A stretch of DNA of 64,000 bases from Myxococcales bacterium (GCA_016712525.1 JADJQX010000007.1:1550001-1614000), one strand, 5' to 3'. Positions 29,531 to 38,058 are shown, counted from the stretch's first letter. Numbers and translations: made by a program. The notes: generated from the sequence alone by a model not told the origin.

Positions 29531-31053
29531 GCACTGTGCGACGCTCGGACGCCGTGCTCGTCGCGCTCGCGCTCTGCGTCGGCCTCGTGCACCTCGGCTA
29601 CCCGCTCGGGCGGGAGCACGCCGCGCTCGCGTACGCGGGGCGCGAATGGTTGACCGCGGGTACATCCCCCTACAACGGCACCTTCGTCCAAGATGGCCCT
29701 GGCCTCGTGCTCGTCGCGGGTGTCGCGAGCGTGCTCGGAGGCGGGAGCGGGGTCGTGCTCCGCCTGTTCTCCGTGATCGCCGCCGTCGCGACGGGCGTCC
29801 TCGCGGCCCGCGCGGTAGGCGACGAGCGATCCCGGGCCCGTGCACCCGCGGCGGGGCTCGCGGCGCTCGGGGCGAGCGTCTTCGCGCACGTCTTCTTCGG
29901 CGCGTGGGACGCCGCCCGCGGCGGGACGTTCTTCTCCGTCGCCATCGTGGGGGCGCTCGCGCTCGGCAACACGAGGCCGAAGAGCTCCAGCGCGGCGGCT
30001 CTCGGGGCCGGTGCGCTCGCGGCGTTCGCCCTGGCCCTTCGCCCCGCGGGCTTCCCCGTCGTCGCGTTCGTCGCGCTCGTGATCCTCGTCAGGGGAGCTT
30101 CGGTGAGGCGGCTCGTCGCCTTCCTCGCCGGTGCGGCCGCGGTGACCCTCGCGTTCGCCCTCGCACTCGGCCCGCACGCGATCGCCGACGGCTACGACCT
30201 TTTGTGGGACGCGCGCTGTCTCTATCTCGGCCCGTCGCGCCACGACCGTGGGGCCCTCTTCTTCACCCTCCACGACGCGGTCGCCGCGTACGAGCCGCAC
30301 GCCACCTCCGCGCTCGTCGTGTTCGGGCTCGGGGTCGGCTTGGCCTTCGCCCGCGCCGATCGCGCGAAGCTAGGGAGCCTCGCGTCGACGATCGGAGTCG
30401 GTGTCGGCTCGCTCGTGAGTGTTCTCCTCCTGCGAAGGTACTTCTTCGATTTCGAGGTCATGACGGCCTTCGTCGCGCTCGTGCTCGCGTCGATCTCCGA
30501 CGCGGCGGTCACGGCGCTGCGAGGACGCGCCCACCGCGCCGTCGCGATCGTCGCGCTCCAGATCGTCCTGCTGCTGGGGGCGTGGGGCTTCGTCCAGGGG
30601 CTCACGCCTTCGGCCTATCCGGCGCGCGTCCACGACGCGCTCCAGAGGCTCACGGGCAAAACGAGCGACACGACCTGGCTCGCCACGTTCGATCGGCCGG
30701 AGATCGGCTTCTACGTCGAAGAGAGCCTCGCCGTCGCCCGCTTCGTCCACGACCGGACCTCGGCCGACGACGCCGTGCTCGTCCGGGGATACGAGCCGGA
30801 GATCTATCTCGCCGCGGGGCGCAGCCTGCGAAAAGGTAGGTTCTTCGTGACGACGCCCCTCGTGTGGCCCGGGTGCGCGTACCGCCGCCGAGAGTGGCTC
30901 ACCGAAGACCAAAGAGTGATCGCCGATGCCCGACCGAAGGTGGTGGTCGCGATCGTCGCCACCCCTGGCCCCGACGCCGAGGGGACCTTCACACCGCTCG
31001 GGTACGCGCCGGTGCTCCGCACCGAGCACTACGTCGTCCTCGAACGGAGGTAG
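29524..31053 (+). CDS. GT-C-like membrane protein, third of three
   Basis: This 509-residue multi-pass membrane protein has L-G-R-E-H-A-A-L-A-Y at the first-loop position, so the usual Asp is Glu and the neighbouring residue is His; activity as a transferase is therefore less certain than for the first gene. The tail V-R-G-Y-E-P-E-I-Y is shared with the second protein. Two adjacent GTG codons (29524 and 29527) can start translation; the second gives a GTGA overlap with the previous stop. A run of three successive relatives suggests one pathway, such as decoration of an envelope polymer. Confidence 0.68.
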   Translation: MVSTVRRSDAVLVALALCVGLVHLGYPLGREHAALAYAGREWLTAGTSPYNGTFVQDGPGLVLVAGVASVLGGGSGVVLRLFSVIAAVATGVLAARAVGDERSRARAPAAGLAALGASVFAHVFFGAWDAARGGTFFSVAIVGALALGNTRPKSSSAAALGAGALAAFALALRPAGFPVVAFVALVILVRGASVRRLVAFLAGAAAVTLAFALALGPHAIADGYDLLWDARCLYLGPSRHDRGALFFTLHDAVAAYEPHATSALVVFGLGVGLAFARADRAKLGSLASTIGVGVGSLVSVLLLRRYFFDFEVMTAFVALVLASISDAAVTALRGRAHRAVAIVALQIVLLLGAWGFVQGLTPSAYPARVHDALQRLTGKTSDTTWLATFDRPEIGFYVEESLAVARFVHDRTSADDAVLVRGYEPEIYLAAGRSLRKGRFFVTTPLVWPGCAYRRREWLTEDQRVIADARPKVVVAIVATPGPDAEGTFTPLGYAPVLRTEHYVVLERR

Positions 31054-31101
31054 ACGAGCATCGGCGAGCTCGAGGCTCCGGACGGACGCGGGGACCGCCC
31101 C

Positions 31102-31665
31102 TCAGTCGGAGGACGCGTCCGAGGGGGCGGAAGCGTCGGGGAGGCCGCCCTCGAGGAGGCCACCATCGACTCCACCCTCCGAAGGCTCCGGCGACGCATC
31201 GGCTTTCGGCCATGCGGGCGCCCTGGCCAGAATGCGGACGTAATAGTCGGCGCACGTCCCGTTGTAGACGGAGACCGTGTCGGCTCGCTGCGCCGAGATC
31301 GTCGCGACGTCGCCGCCGGCGAGCGTGAAGTTCGCGCCGGGCCTCTCGACGGGGCGCTGCTCGGCGCTGATCCAGACCAGCACCTCGTAGGGCGCGCGGC
31401 CGAGGGGATGCTTGAAGTCGATGCGCGTCTGGTGCGGAAACGGAAGCCAGTCGGCGTCCACGGCGACCGACTGCCACGTGTTCTCGTCGATGAAGCTGCC
31501 CTGGCCGGGCGCGTCTCCGAACGACGTGACACCACCCTTGCAGGCGTCCGTGAGGCAGCCCTCGTTCGCGAGGAGCGTCCCGACGAGGATCCCCCCACAA
31601 ACGAACGGGAGGGCCAAGACCCGGAGGGCTACCGAGAACGTCGAACGTGCCACGCCGCCGACCAT
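31102..31665 (-). CDS. Hypothetical exported protein
   Basis: This 187-residue protein has an N-terminal hydrophobic segment (about 10-33) ending near N-E-G-C, compatible with a signal anchor or a poor lipobox. The middle part has beta-rich character, and the C-terminal 35 residues are Asp/Ser/Pro/Gly-rich. I do not recognise the family. An in-frame GTG five codons upstream is an alternative start. It ends 48 bp from the third GT-like gene, which converges on it. Confidence 0.6.
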   Translation of the reverse strand: MVGGVARSTFSVALRVLALPFVCGGILVGTLLANEGCLTDACKGGVTSFGDAPGQGSFIDENTWQSVAVDADWLPFPHQTRIDFKHPLGRAPYEVLVWISAEQRPVERPGANFTLAGGDVATISAQRADTVSVYNGTCADYYVRILARAPAWPKADASPEPSEGGVDGGLLEGGLPDASAPSDASSD

Positions 31666-31707
31666 AGCAGAGCGCCGCACGAGGAGAAGGGCCGCGCTGG
31701 AAGGTCC

Positions 31708-32448
31708 CTACCGGCCGATGCCCCACACCTCGCCGGTGGCCCAGGTCGCGTCGAGGAGCGCGAGCACAGCGTGGACGACCTCCTCGGGCGTGCCGAAGCG
31801 CCCGAGCTGCGAGCGGGTCGCGAGGCGATGATGCCGCGTCGGGTCGGAGTCGGCCTCCGGGTCGGCGACGATGCCGAGCTCGACCACGTTCACGCGAACG
31901 TCCGGGGCGAGCTCCGCGGCGAGAGCCATGAGCCCCGCGCGCACCGCGCCCTTCGCGGTGAGATAGGCGACGTGGTTCGTGTACGGGCGTGTGGTGCCGG
32001 CGTCACCGAGCGCGACCACGGCCCCGGCCCGAGCCGCGAGATCCCGCGCGAACGCATGGACGAGCAGAAGCGGGGCTACGGCGTGCACGGCGAGGGTGCG
32101 CTCGAGATCCTCGCGCCGCAGCTCCTCGAACGGCGTACGCGGGAAAGGACCACACGCGAGGACGACGTCGTCGATGGTGCCGCATCGAAGGCGGACGCCG
32201 TCGACGATTTCGTCGATGGCCGCGGGCCTCGCGAGGTCGGCGCACACCGTCTCGGGAGCTCGGACACCGGCCTGGGCCGCGATGGCCTCGGCGGTCGAAA
32301 CGAGCTTGTTCGGGTCCCTCGCCGTGAGGACCGGGACGTCACCGCGCCGCGCGAGCGCCGTCGCGATCGCGACCCCGAGCCTGCCCGTCGCGCCGACGAC
32401 GAGGACCTTCCTCCCGAGCTTGCGCTCCCCTCCCGAGCTTCCGTCCAT
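31708..32448 (-). CDS. Short-chain dehydrogenase/reductase (pteridine-reductase-like)
   Basis: This 246-residue Rossmann-fold oxidoreductase has G-A-T-G-R-L-G-V-A at residues about 19-27, an unusual form of the TGxxxGxG nucleotide motif. The catalytic Y-x3-K is present as Y-L-T-A-K, and a G-x-V-V-A-L-G-D strand precedes it, with Asp where the catalytic Ser usually is, as in some FolM/PTR1 relatives. The C-terminal R-F-G-T-P-E-E-V-V-H-A-V and T-G-E-V-W segments are typical of the family. The ATG at 32448 is chosen; another at 32457 adds three residues. An open frame further upstream overlaps the divergent gene and is not real. Confidence 0.8.
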   Translation of the reverse strand: MDGSSGGERKLGRKVLVVGATGRLGVAIATALARRGDVPVLTARDPNKLVSTAEAIAAQAGVRAPETVCADLARPAAIDEIVDGVRLRCGTIDDVVLACGPFPRTPFEELRREDLERTLAVHAVAPLLLVHAFARDLAARAGAVVALGDAGTTRPYTNHVAYLTAKGAVRAGLMALAAELAPDVRVNVVELGIVADPEADSDPTRHHRLATRSQLGRFGTPEEVVHAVLALLDATWATGEVWGIGR

Positions 32449-32535
32449 GACGAACATATACAGGAGCGCCGGGCGCTCCTGGAAGAGTGGCCCTTCGAGG
32501 ATGACCGCACCGCCATAAGAGGGTAGCTTAGGGCC

Positions 32536-32805
32536 ATGGAATCTCCTGCATCCGAAGGCACGAAGGGGCTCTCGCGCGACGACGTCGAGCGGCTCTGGGC
32601 CGCCTACCGAAAAGGAGACGTCGTGCGATGCCCCAAGGACGACCGCAACCTCGCCCTCTCGATCGACGGGAGCGGCAAGTCGTACCGGCTCGTGTGCACG
32701 CACTGTGGCCAAGCCTCGCCCTGGTTCTCCGCTTCACAAGACGGCGTCACGTTCCGCGCGATCGACGCGTGCGAGGTCGCCGAACGATCCCCGGGCCGCG
32801 AATGA
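32536..32805 (+). CDS. Small hypothetical protein with a zinc-ribbon-like cysteine pair
   Basis: This 89-residue cytoplasmic protein has one cysteine (R-C-P-K-D) near residue 32 and a C-T-H-C pair near 54-57, suggesting a treble-clef or ribbon metal site with a fourth ligand not obvious. The N-terminus has a helix (R-D-D-V-E-R-L-W-A-A-Y). The gene is divergent from the SDR gene and 109 bp upstream of the phosphatase/kinase island, in the same direction, but a separate promoter lies between them. Function unknown. Confidence 0.55.
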   Translation: MESPASEGTKGLSRDDVERLWAAYRKGDVVRCPKDDRNLALSIDGSGKSYRLVCTHCGQASPWFSASQDGVTFRAIDACEVAERSPGRE

Positions 32806-32879
32806 GGTGACCGCGCGCGCGGGTCGGTTCCTCGTGGGCACACGCGAAGGCCCGAGGAGCGACCATCCACCCTTGCGCC

Positions 32880-32907
32880 TTGACAAGAGTCAAATTGACT
32901 CTATCTA
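32880..32907 (+). promoter_or_regulatory. Candidate promoter of the PP2C/kinase/vWA/NrtR island
   Basis: TTGACA (32880-32885) is a consensus -35 element. TATCTA (32902-32907) lies 16 bp downstream and is a partial -10 element. The surrounding 50 bp are much richer in A and T than the genes. If this is used, the transcript would begin at or next to the ATG at 32915, giving a leaderless mRNA. The spacer is occupied by a palindrome. Confidence 0.55.
32886..32902. promoter_or_regulatory. Perfect 17-bp palindromic operator in the promoter spacer
   Basis: AGAGTCAAATTGACTCT consists of 8-bp arms around a central A and lies between the -35 and -10 elements, so a bound dimer would block RNA polymerase. 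A further half-site, TGACTCTTG (32916-32924), lies over the start codon and is the exact inverse of CAAGAGTCA (32884-32892). The likely ligand-controlled regulator is the NrtR-type protein encoded at the end of the same island; this link is inference. Confidence 0.6.
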
Positions 32908-32914
32908 GTAACAT

Positions 32915-33676
32915 ATGACTCTTGAGGAGCGCTTCGCCATCAGCCGAGCCGTCGCGCAGGGGCGCGATCACCGTCGCCTCCATCGTGACGGGCAAGACGG
33001 AGCGGCCGTCGCCGTCTCGCAGGTCGGGCTCGGGCTCGCCGTGACCGACGGATGCGGTTCGGCGCGCCACTCCGAGGTGGGTGCGCGGCTCGGCGCCGCC
33101 TGGCTCGCCGAAAACGCGCCCACCTACCTCGCGGGCTCCCGCACCGGAGAGGAGGGCGCGCTGACGCTCGAGCGTGGGCTCGTCACCTATCTCGGCGCCA
33201 TCGCGACGGGCATCACCGGCGACCCACGTCGGCGCGCCGCGATCGTGCACGACCTCCTGCTCTTCTCCTTCGTCTGTGCCGTCGTCACGGACGAGCGTGT
33301 CGTGGTCGTCGGGCGCGGGGACGGCCTCGTGGTCCACGACGGCACGCTCCACGTCCTCGACCCGGGGCCGGGGAACTCCCCGTCCTACGTCGCCTACGAG
33401 CTCTCGACCGACGAGGCCTCCCGAGAGGACCGGACCCGTGTGATCGTCGACGCAAGGACCCACGCGGCGACCTCGCTCCTCCTCGCGACCGACGGGCTCC
33501 TCCCGCTCGCGTCCGACCCTCTCGCCCTCGTGTCTCTCGTCGACCGCGCGAAGGGCGCGAAGACCCCCGCTTGGCTCGCGCGTGCGCTCGGGCAGCTCAC
33601 CGACCGTGGCCCCGTGCGGGACGACGTCGCCGCCATCTCGCTCGTCCCGGCCCGGCGCGAGGAGGGCGCGTCGTGA
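32915..33676 (+). CDS. PP2C-like protein phosphatase of a vWA/kinase island
   Basis: This 253-residue protein has the features of the PP2C_2 branch: an N-terminal H-R-D-G-Q-D-G motif, V-T-D-G-C-G-S with metal-binding Asp, the central R-G-D-G, L-A-T-D-G-L-L, and R-D-D-V-A near the C-terminus. It should dephosphorylate Ser/Thr on a protein partner, probably the vWA protein or the adjacent kinase. The ATG at 32915 lies within a few bases of the predicted transcription start, and a second AGAGTCA-type half-site covers the start codon. It overlaps the kinase gene by four bases (GTGA). Confidence 0.82.
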   Translation: MTLEERFAISRAVAQGRDHRRLHRDGQDGAAVAVSQVGLGLAVTDGCGSARHSEVGARLGAAWLAENAPTYLAGSRTGEEGALTLERGLVTYLGAIATGITGDPRRRAAIVHDLLLFSFVCAVVTDERVVVVGRGDGLVVHDGTLHVLDPGPGNSPSYVAYELSTDEASREDRTRVIVDARTHAATSLLLATDGLLPLASDPLALVSLVDRAKGAKTPAWLARALGQLTDRGPVRDDVAAISLVPARREEGAS

Positions 33677-35490
33677 CTCGCGTCGCCGTCGACGGACGCA
33701 CCGTCACGCTGGACGACGCGGACCTCCTCGGCGAAGGGGGCGAGGGGCGAGTATTTCGGTACGGCCCCGACGCGGCCATCAAGGTCTTCTCGAACCCCGC
33801 GCAGCTCGCGGGGCGTGCCAAGAAGCTCGAGGCGTTCCCTGCGGGGCTCCCGCCGGAGGTCCTCGCGCCCCTCGGGCTCGTTCGCGATCCGAACCGCGGC
33901 GAGGTCGTCGGGTACGTCATGCGCCGCGTGGACGGAGCCTTCGACGTGGGCAGGCTCGCCGAGCGCGGGTTCCGTGCTCGAGAGCACATCGACGCCGACG
34001 CGGTCACGGGCCTCTTCGAGCACGTCGGTCGGGTCCTCGCCGCTCTCCACGCGAGGGGGCTCAGGTTCGGCGATCTCAACGCGGGCAATCTGCTCGTCAC
34101 GCGCCGTCCGGGAGCGCTCTCGCCTCACCTCATCGACGCCGACTCCATGGAGCTTCCCGGCTTCCCGTGCGTCGTCGGTCACCTCCGTACGGTGCACCCG
34201 GCGCTCTATGGGCGGGACCTCGCCAAAGGGGGATGTTTCACGGAAGAGACCGATCACTTTGCGCTCGCGGTGCTCCTCTTCGAGAGCTTGCTCCACGTCC
34301 ACCCCTACGGAGGGGTCCATCCGACGTACACGACCCTCCGCGCCCGCGCCGCCGCGCGTGTGTCCGTCTTCTCGGATGACGTCGTGCTCCCGAAGGTCGC
34401 CTCTCGCCCGTCGGTCCTCGACGACGAGCTCCGCGCCTACTTCGAAGAGACCTTCGCGCGCGGGGTGGTCTCGCCCCTCCCCGCGCGGCTCGCGCTCGGG
34501 AGGCGCTTCCGTCGCTGCCCGACCTGCGGCATCGAGCACGCGCACAAGGCGTGTCCGACCTGTGGGATCGCCCCGATTCGGCTCGTGCCCGCGAGGGCGC
34601 CCTCGTCGGGTCTCCGCGCCGAGACGATCGCCGAGCGCGCGTCACCGTTCGTCGCGGTGCGCGCCGAGGGTAGAGCGGCGCTCTTCGCGACCCTCGACGG
34701 TCGGCGATTGTCGCGCGAGTCGGGGGCCACGGTCGATCTTGCGCCATACTTCCCGGAGGACGCGGGCCTGCGATTCGACCTCGAGCCGCACACGACGCTC
34801 GTCGTGTCGGACGACCGCGCCATCTCCTTCGACCACGGGACCGGCAAGGCCCACGAGATCGCGACACCGAAGCGAGGCCGCGCGGCGCTCGCGAGCACGA
34901 ACGGCGAGATCCTGCGTGTCCGGGAGGGCATCGTCGAGCGCCTCCGTGCGGGGACACGCGCCGGCGCCGTGCTCGATGGGCTCACGACCCTCTTCGCGGG
35001 GCGAGGCCTCGTGCTCGCGACCTACCGCGTCGGCTCGACCCGCTTCGCGTTCGTCGCGAGCGCGGCGCGGGGTCCGCTCCGCCAAGTGCGCCTCGCCGCC
35101 CGTACGGGCAAGACCCGCCGCACCTTCGCGCTGTTCGACGACCGTCACGCGCTGCTCGGGGAGCTCACCGACGACGGGACGCGCGACGTCATGCACTTGG
35201 ACCTCGTCGACGACCTCGGGCACCTCTGCGCCACCACGACCGTCCCCATGGACGCGCCCTCGCCCCTCGCCAGAGCCGAGCAAGGGGCGCTCTCTGCAGG
35301 TCGCCTCCTCGTGCCGGCCGACGGCGGCCTCGTACTCTACGGGGCGTCCCGCGGGGCCTTCTCGCACCTCCGGGACATCCCCGAAGCCGCCCCGCACCTC
35401 CCCGCCTTGGCCGAGCTCCACGCGACCTCCACGGGAGACGTCCTCGTGGCCTCGGGCGAGCGTATCGTTCGTCTCGTTCTCACACCCTGA
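33673..35490 (+). CDS. Divergent protein kinase with zinc ribbon and propeller-like C-terminus
   Basis: In this 605-residue protein residues 1-265 form a kinase-like domain: G-E-G-G-E-G-R-V-F glycine loop, I-K37-V-F, catalytic loop G-D134-L-N-A-G-N139, and D-A-D where DFG is usual. The HRD arginine is missing (F-G-D), as in kinases linked to TerY-type vWA proteins. A zinc ribbon follows (C282-x2-C285...C294-x2-C297). The remaining 300 residues are beta-rich with regularly spaced strands and could be a beta-propeller. It starts with GTG overlapping the phosphatase stop. The next gene begins 18 bp later after an AAGGAG site. Confidence 0.8.
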   Translation: MTRVAVDGRTVTLDDADLLGEGGEGRVFRYGPDAAIKVFSNPAQLAGRAKKLEAFPAGLPPEVLAPLGLVRDPNRGEVVGYVMRRVDGAFDVGRLAERGFRAREHIDADAVTGLFEHVGRVLAALHARGLRFGDLNAGNLLVTRRPGALSPHLIDADSMELPGFPCVVGHLRTVHPALYGRDLAKGGCFTEETDHFALAVLLFESLLHVHPYGGVHPTYTTLRARAAARVSVFSDDVVLPKVASRPSVLDDELRAYFEETFARGVVSPLPARLALGRRFRRCPTCGIEHAHKACPTCGIAPIRLVPARAPSSGLRAETIAERASPFVAVRAEGRAALFATLDGRRLSRESGATVDLAPYFPEDAGLRFDLEPHTTLVVSDDRAISFDHGTGKAHEIATPKRGRAALASTNGEILRVREGIVERLRAGTRAGAVLDGLTTLFAGRGLVLATYRVGSTRFAFVASAARGPLRQVRLAARTGKTRRTFALFDDRHALLGELTDDGTRDVMHLDLVDDLGHLCATTTVPMDAPSPLARAEQGALSAGRLLVPADGGLVLYGASRGAFSHLRDIPEAAPHLPALAELHATSTGDVLVASGERIVRLVLTP

Positions 35491-35508
35491 CCCACAAAGG
35501 AGCCATCG

Positions 35509-36477
35509 ATGCTTCCCCTGCCCTCGTTCTACGACCCGAAGTCCGTCCCCGAGCTCTACATGGAGCGCGCCGCGCTCGTCGCGAACGAAGCCACGAGCTT
35601 CGCACGCACCCATCGCATCACCCCGTCGTCCAAAGACACGAAGCGCATCGCGGCCTTCGGCATCGACTGCCAGGTCGGGTTCTGCACCCCCGGCGCGAGC
35701 CTCTTCGTCCCCGGAGCCGTCGAGGACACACGCAGGATCCTCGCCTTTTTGTACGGGAACATGGACCGCATCACCGGCCTCCACTTCTCGCTCGACACCC
35801 ATCGGATCTTCCAGATCTTCCACCCCTCGTGGTGGCTCCGAGAGGACGGCACGCACCCCGAGCCGTTCTCGGTCGTCACCTACGACGACGTACGCTCCGG
35901 GGCCCTGCGCCCCGTCGCCCACCCCGCCGAGTCGCTCGAGTACACGAAGCGGCTCGCCGCGCAGGGCAAGTACGTGCTCACGATTTGGCCCTACCACACC
36001 CTCCTCGGAGGCCTCTCGCACGCGCTCGTCCCGGCGCTCATGGAGGCGGCGATCTTCCACGCCGTCGCGAGGCAGCAGCAGACCCACTTCGAGACGAAGG
36101 GCACGCACGCTCTCACGGAGAACTACTCGGTGCTGTCCCCCGAGGTGCTCGAGCTCGGCGGGCGCCCGGTCGGCACGTTCAACGCGGCCTTCTTCAAGAT
36201 GCTCATGGAATACGACCGCGTGTACGTCTTCGGTCAGGCGAAGAGCCACTGCGTCCTCTCGACCCTCCGCGACATGCAGGCCCACCTCGAGCGGACCGAC
36301 CCGGAGCTCGTCGACAAGATCTACGTGCTCGAGGACGCGATGAGCCCCGTGCCGGCGCCCTCCATGTCGCCGCTCCCTCCGGAGCTCGATTTCCCCCGGG
36401 TCGCCGAGCGGGCGTTCGCCGAGCTCGAGCGCGCCGGGATGCACATCGTGACCACCAAGGATGCCATCGTCATTTGA
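35509..36477 (+). CDS. Nicotinamidase-like cysteine hydrolase
   Basis: This 322-residue protein has the isochorismatase/nicotinamidase fold. The first strand is F-G-I-D-C-Q-V-G-F-C with the catalytic Asp, followed by A-S-L-F-V-P-G-A. L-D-T-H supplies metal ligands, W-P-Y-H is the nicotinamidase W-P-x-H motif, K-G-T-H is the catalytic Lys region followed by Y-S-V-L, and F-G-Q-A-K-S-H-C-V holds the nucleophile Cys. Hydrolysis of nicotinamide to nicotinate is therefore the best prediction. It is about 110 residues longer than PncA, mainly at the N-terminus. An NrtR-type regulator is encoded two genes downstream, which supports a link to NAD metabolism. Confidence 0.8.
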   Translation: MLPLPSFYDPKSVPELYMERAALVANEATSFARTHRITPSSKDTKRIAAFGIDCQVGFCTPGASLFVPGAVEDTRRILAFLYGNMDRITGLHFSLDTHRIFQIFHPSWWLREDGTHPEPFSVVTYDDVRSGALRPVAHPAESLEYTKRLAAQGKYVLTIWPYHTLLGGLSHALVPALMEAAIFHAVARQQQTHFETKGTHALTENYSVLSPEVLELGGRPVGTFNAAFFKMLMEYDRVYVFGQAKSHCVLSTLRDMQAHLERTDPELVDKIYVLEDAMSPVPAPSMSPLPPELDFPRVAERAFAELERAGMHIVTTKDAIVI

Positions 36478-36493
36478 ACCGAAGGGAGTGCCC

Positions 36494-37237
36494 ATGAGCT
36501 CATCGTCTTTCACCGCGTTCTCCACCTCCGTCATCGGCGGACACTTGGACGAGATCGTGATCGCCGGCGCCGCGGGGGTCGACGCCGAAGACCTCACGGC
36601 GTCGGAGGTCACCCTCGTCACGATCCTCGTCGACGCCTCGAGCAGCATCGCGTCCCGCGGTCTCACGGACGCCGTCGTGCACGGATACGGCGAGCTGCTC
36701 GCGGCCTTCTCGAACGCCCGCGAGAAAGAAGGGATGTTGGTCGCGCTCTGGACCTTCAACGACGAGGCCCGCGTCGTCCACGCCTACGTCCCGGTCGACG
36801 ACGCCACGCGCCTCGATCGATCGACCTACACCCCCGTCGGCTGCACACGCCTCTACGACACCTTCTGCGACGCGCTCACCGCCAACGTCGCCTACGCCGA
36901 CCGCCTCCGCGCGGCCGGAGCTCCGACGGAGAGCATCGTCATCGTCGTGACGGACGGCGAGGACGCGGGCTCGCGCCGAACCGCCTCGGACTGCCGCGAT
37001 CTGCTCCGCAAGGCTCTCGCCACGGAGGCGTGGCAAGCCGCGTTCGTCGGGGTAGGGACCGACGTGGACTTCCGTAACGTAGCGAAACAAATGGGATTTC
37101 CGGCCTCGTCCGTCGCCGTCTGCGAGCACGCCACCCCGACGTCGTTGCGCGCGCTCTTCCGCATGGTGAGCCAGGCCACGCTCGCCGCCTCCATGGCCTC
37201 CCCGGGCGGCGGACGGGGTGGATTCTTCGGCCCGTGA
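36494..37237 (+). CDS. vWA-domain protein (TerY-like)
   Basis: In this 247-residue protein the von Willebrand A fold has an intact MIDAS: D47-x-S49-x-S51 (D-A-S-S-S), a Thr in T-P-V-G-C-T, and V-T-D-G-E-D-A. It is soluble, without signal peptide or membrane helix, and ends in a Gly-rich tail. Together with the upstream PP2C and kinase it makes the three-part set known from TerY-P type loci, in which the vWA protein is thought to be the phosphorylated platform. The ATG at 36494 has GAAGGGAG five bases upstream. It lies 16 bp after the hydrolase gene. Confidence 0.85.
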   Translation: MSSSSFTAFSTSVIGGHLDEIVIAGAAGVDAEDLTASEVTLVTILVDASSSIASRGLTDAVVHGYGELLAAFSNAREKEGMLVALWTFNDEARVVHAYVPVDDATRLDRSTYTPVGCTRLYDTFCDALTANVAYADRLRAAGAPTESIVIVVTDGEDAGSRRTASDCRDLLRKALATEAWQAAFVGVGTDVDFRNVAKQMGFPASSVAVCEHATPTSLRALFRMVSQATLAASMASPGGGRGGFFGP

Positions 37238-37308
37238 GCCGCGGCAGGGCTCGGCGCTCCGTCGAAAGGGCTCGCGAACGGCCCGCGCTGAACTAGGGTG
37301 AGGCGCGC

Positions 37309-38058
37309 ATGGCGGACCGCAGAACCAAACTGCCAGACGACGAAGCGGCGTTCCTCGACGACTACCGGCCCGCGGACTTCCCTCGCCCGTCCGTGGCCGT
37401 CGACCTCGTCATTCTCACCATCGAGGACTGCGATCTTCGCCTCCTCACGGTGCTCCGCAACGAGCACCCCTTCAAGGGCAAGTGGGCCCTGCCCGGAGGC
37501 TTCCTGAGAGTCGGGCCCTCCCGCACCGACCAGGGAGAGGGGCTGGACGAGGCCGCGGCGCGCGAGCTCCACGAAGAGACGGGCCTACCCGAGGGCTCGG
37601 TCTTCCTCGAGCAGCTCCGCACGTTCGGGGCGCCGGGTCGGGATCCCCGCATGCGGGTCGTCAGCGTGGCCTACTTCGCGCTCGTCCGCCCGACGCTCGC
37701 GCCCCTCGTGCGGCCCGGCGGCGACGTTCACAAGGTTCGGTGGCAGTCCGTCGTTCCTGGCTCGGCGCACGGACTCGCGTTCGACCACGACGGCATCGTC
37801 TCGTGCGCCATCGACCGTATCCGGGCCGACCTCGATCGCTCTCACCTCGCGTTCGAGCTGGTCCCGGAGACGTTCACCATCCAACAGCTCCGCGCCGTCC
37901 ATGAGGTCATTCGCGGCGCCGCGATCGACCCGGGAAACTTCCGAAAGCGATTCTTGCGCATGATCGACGACGGCATTCTAGAGCAGGCGCGGGGCAAGCG
38001 CCTGACGGCGTCGAAGCCCGCGCAGGTCTACCGGTTCCGCGATCGCGACCACGGGTAG
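37309..38058 (+). CDS. nrtR: NrtR-type Nudix/winged-helix transcriptional regulator
   Basis: In this 249-residue protein the N-terminal two thirds are a Nudix domain with W-A-L-P-G-G-F and an incomplete Nudix box that carries an insertion before A-R-E-L-H-E-E-T-G-L. The C-terminal third (F-T-I-Q-Q-L-R-A-V-H-E-V-I...F-R-K-R-F-L-R-M-I) is the winged helix of NrtR repressors. These sense NAD-derived ligands such as ADP-ribose and control NAD synthesis or salvage. The altered box suggests binding rather than hydrolysis. It lies 71 bp after the vWA gene, in the same direction. The palindrome at 32886-32902 is its candidate target. Confidence 0.85.
   Translation: MADRRTKLPDDEAAFLDDYRPADFPRPSVAVDLVILTIEDCDLRLLTVLRNEHPFKGKWALPGGFLRVGPSRTDQGEGLDEAAARELHEETGLPEGSVFLEQLRTFGAPGRDPRMRVVSVAYFALVRPTLAPLVRPGGDVHKVRWQSVVPGSAHGLAFDHDGIVSCAIDRIRADLDRSHLAFELVPETFTIQQLRAVHEVIRGAAIDPGNFRKRFLRMIDDGILEQARGKRLTASKPAQVYRFRDRDHG

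Noticed and set aside
32449..32712. N-terminal extension of the SDR gene
   Set aside because: It would overlap the divergent small gene at 32536 and has no resemblance to SDR proteins.
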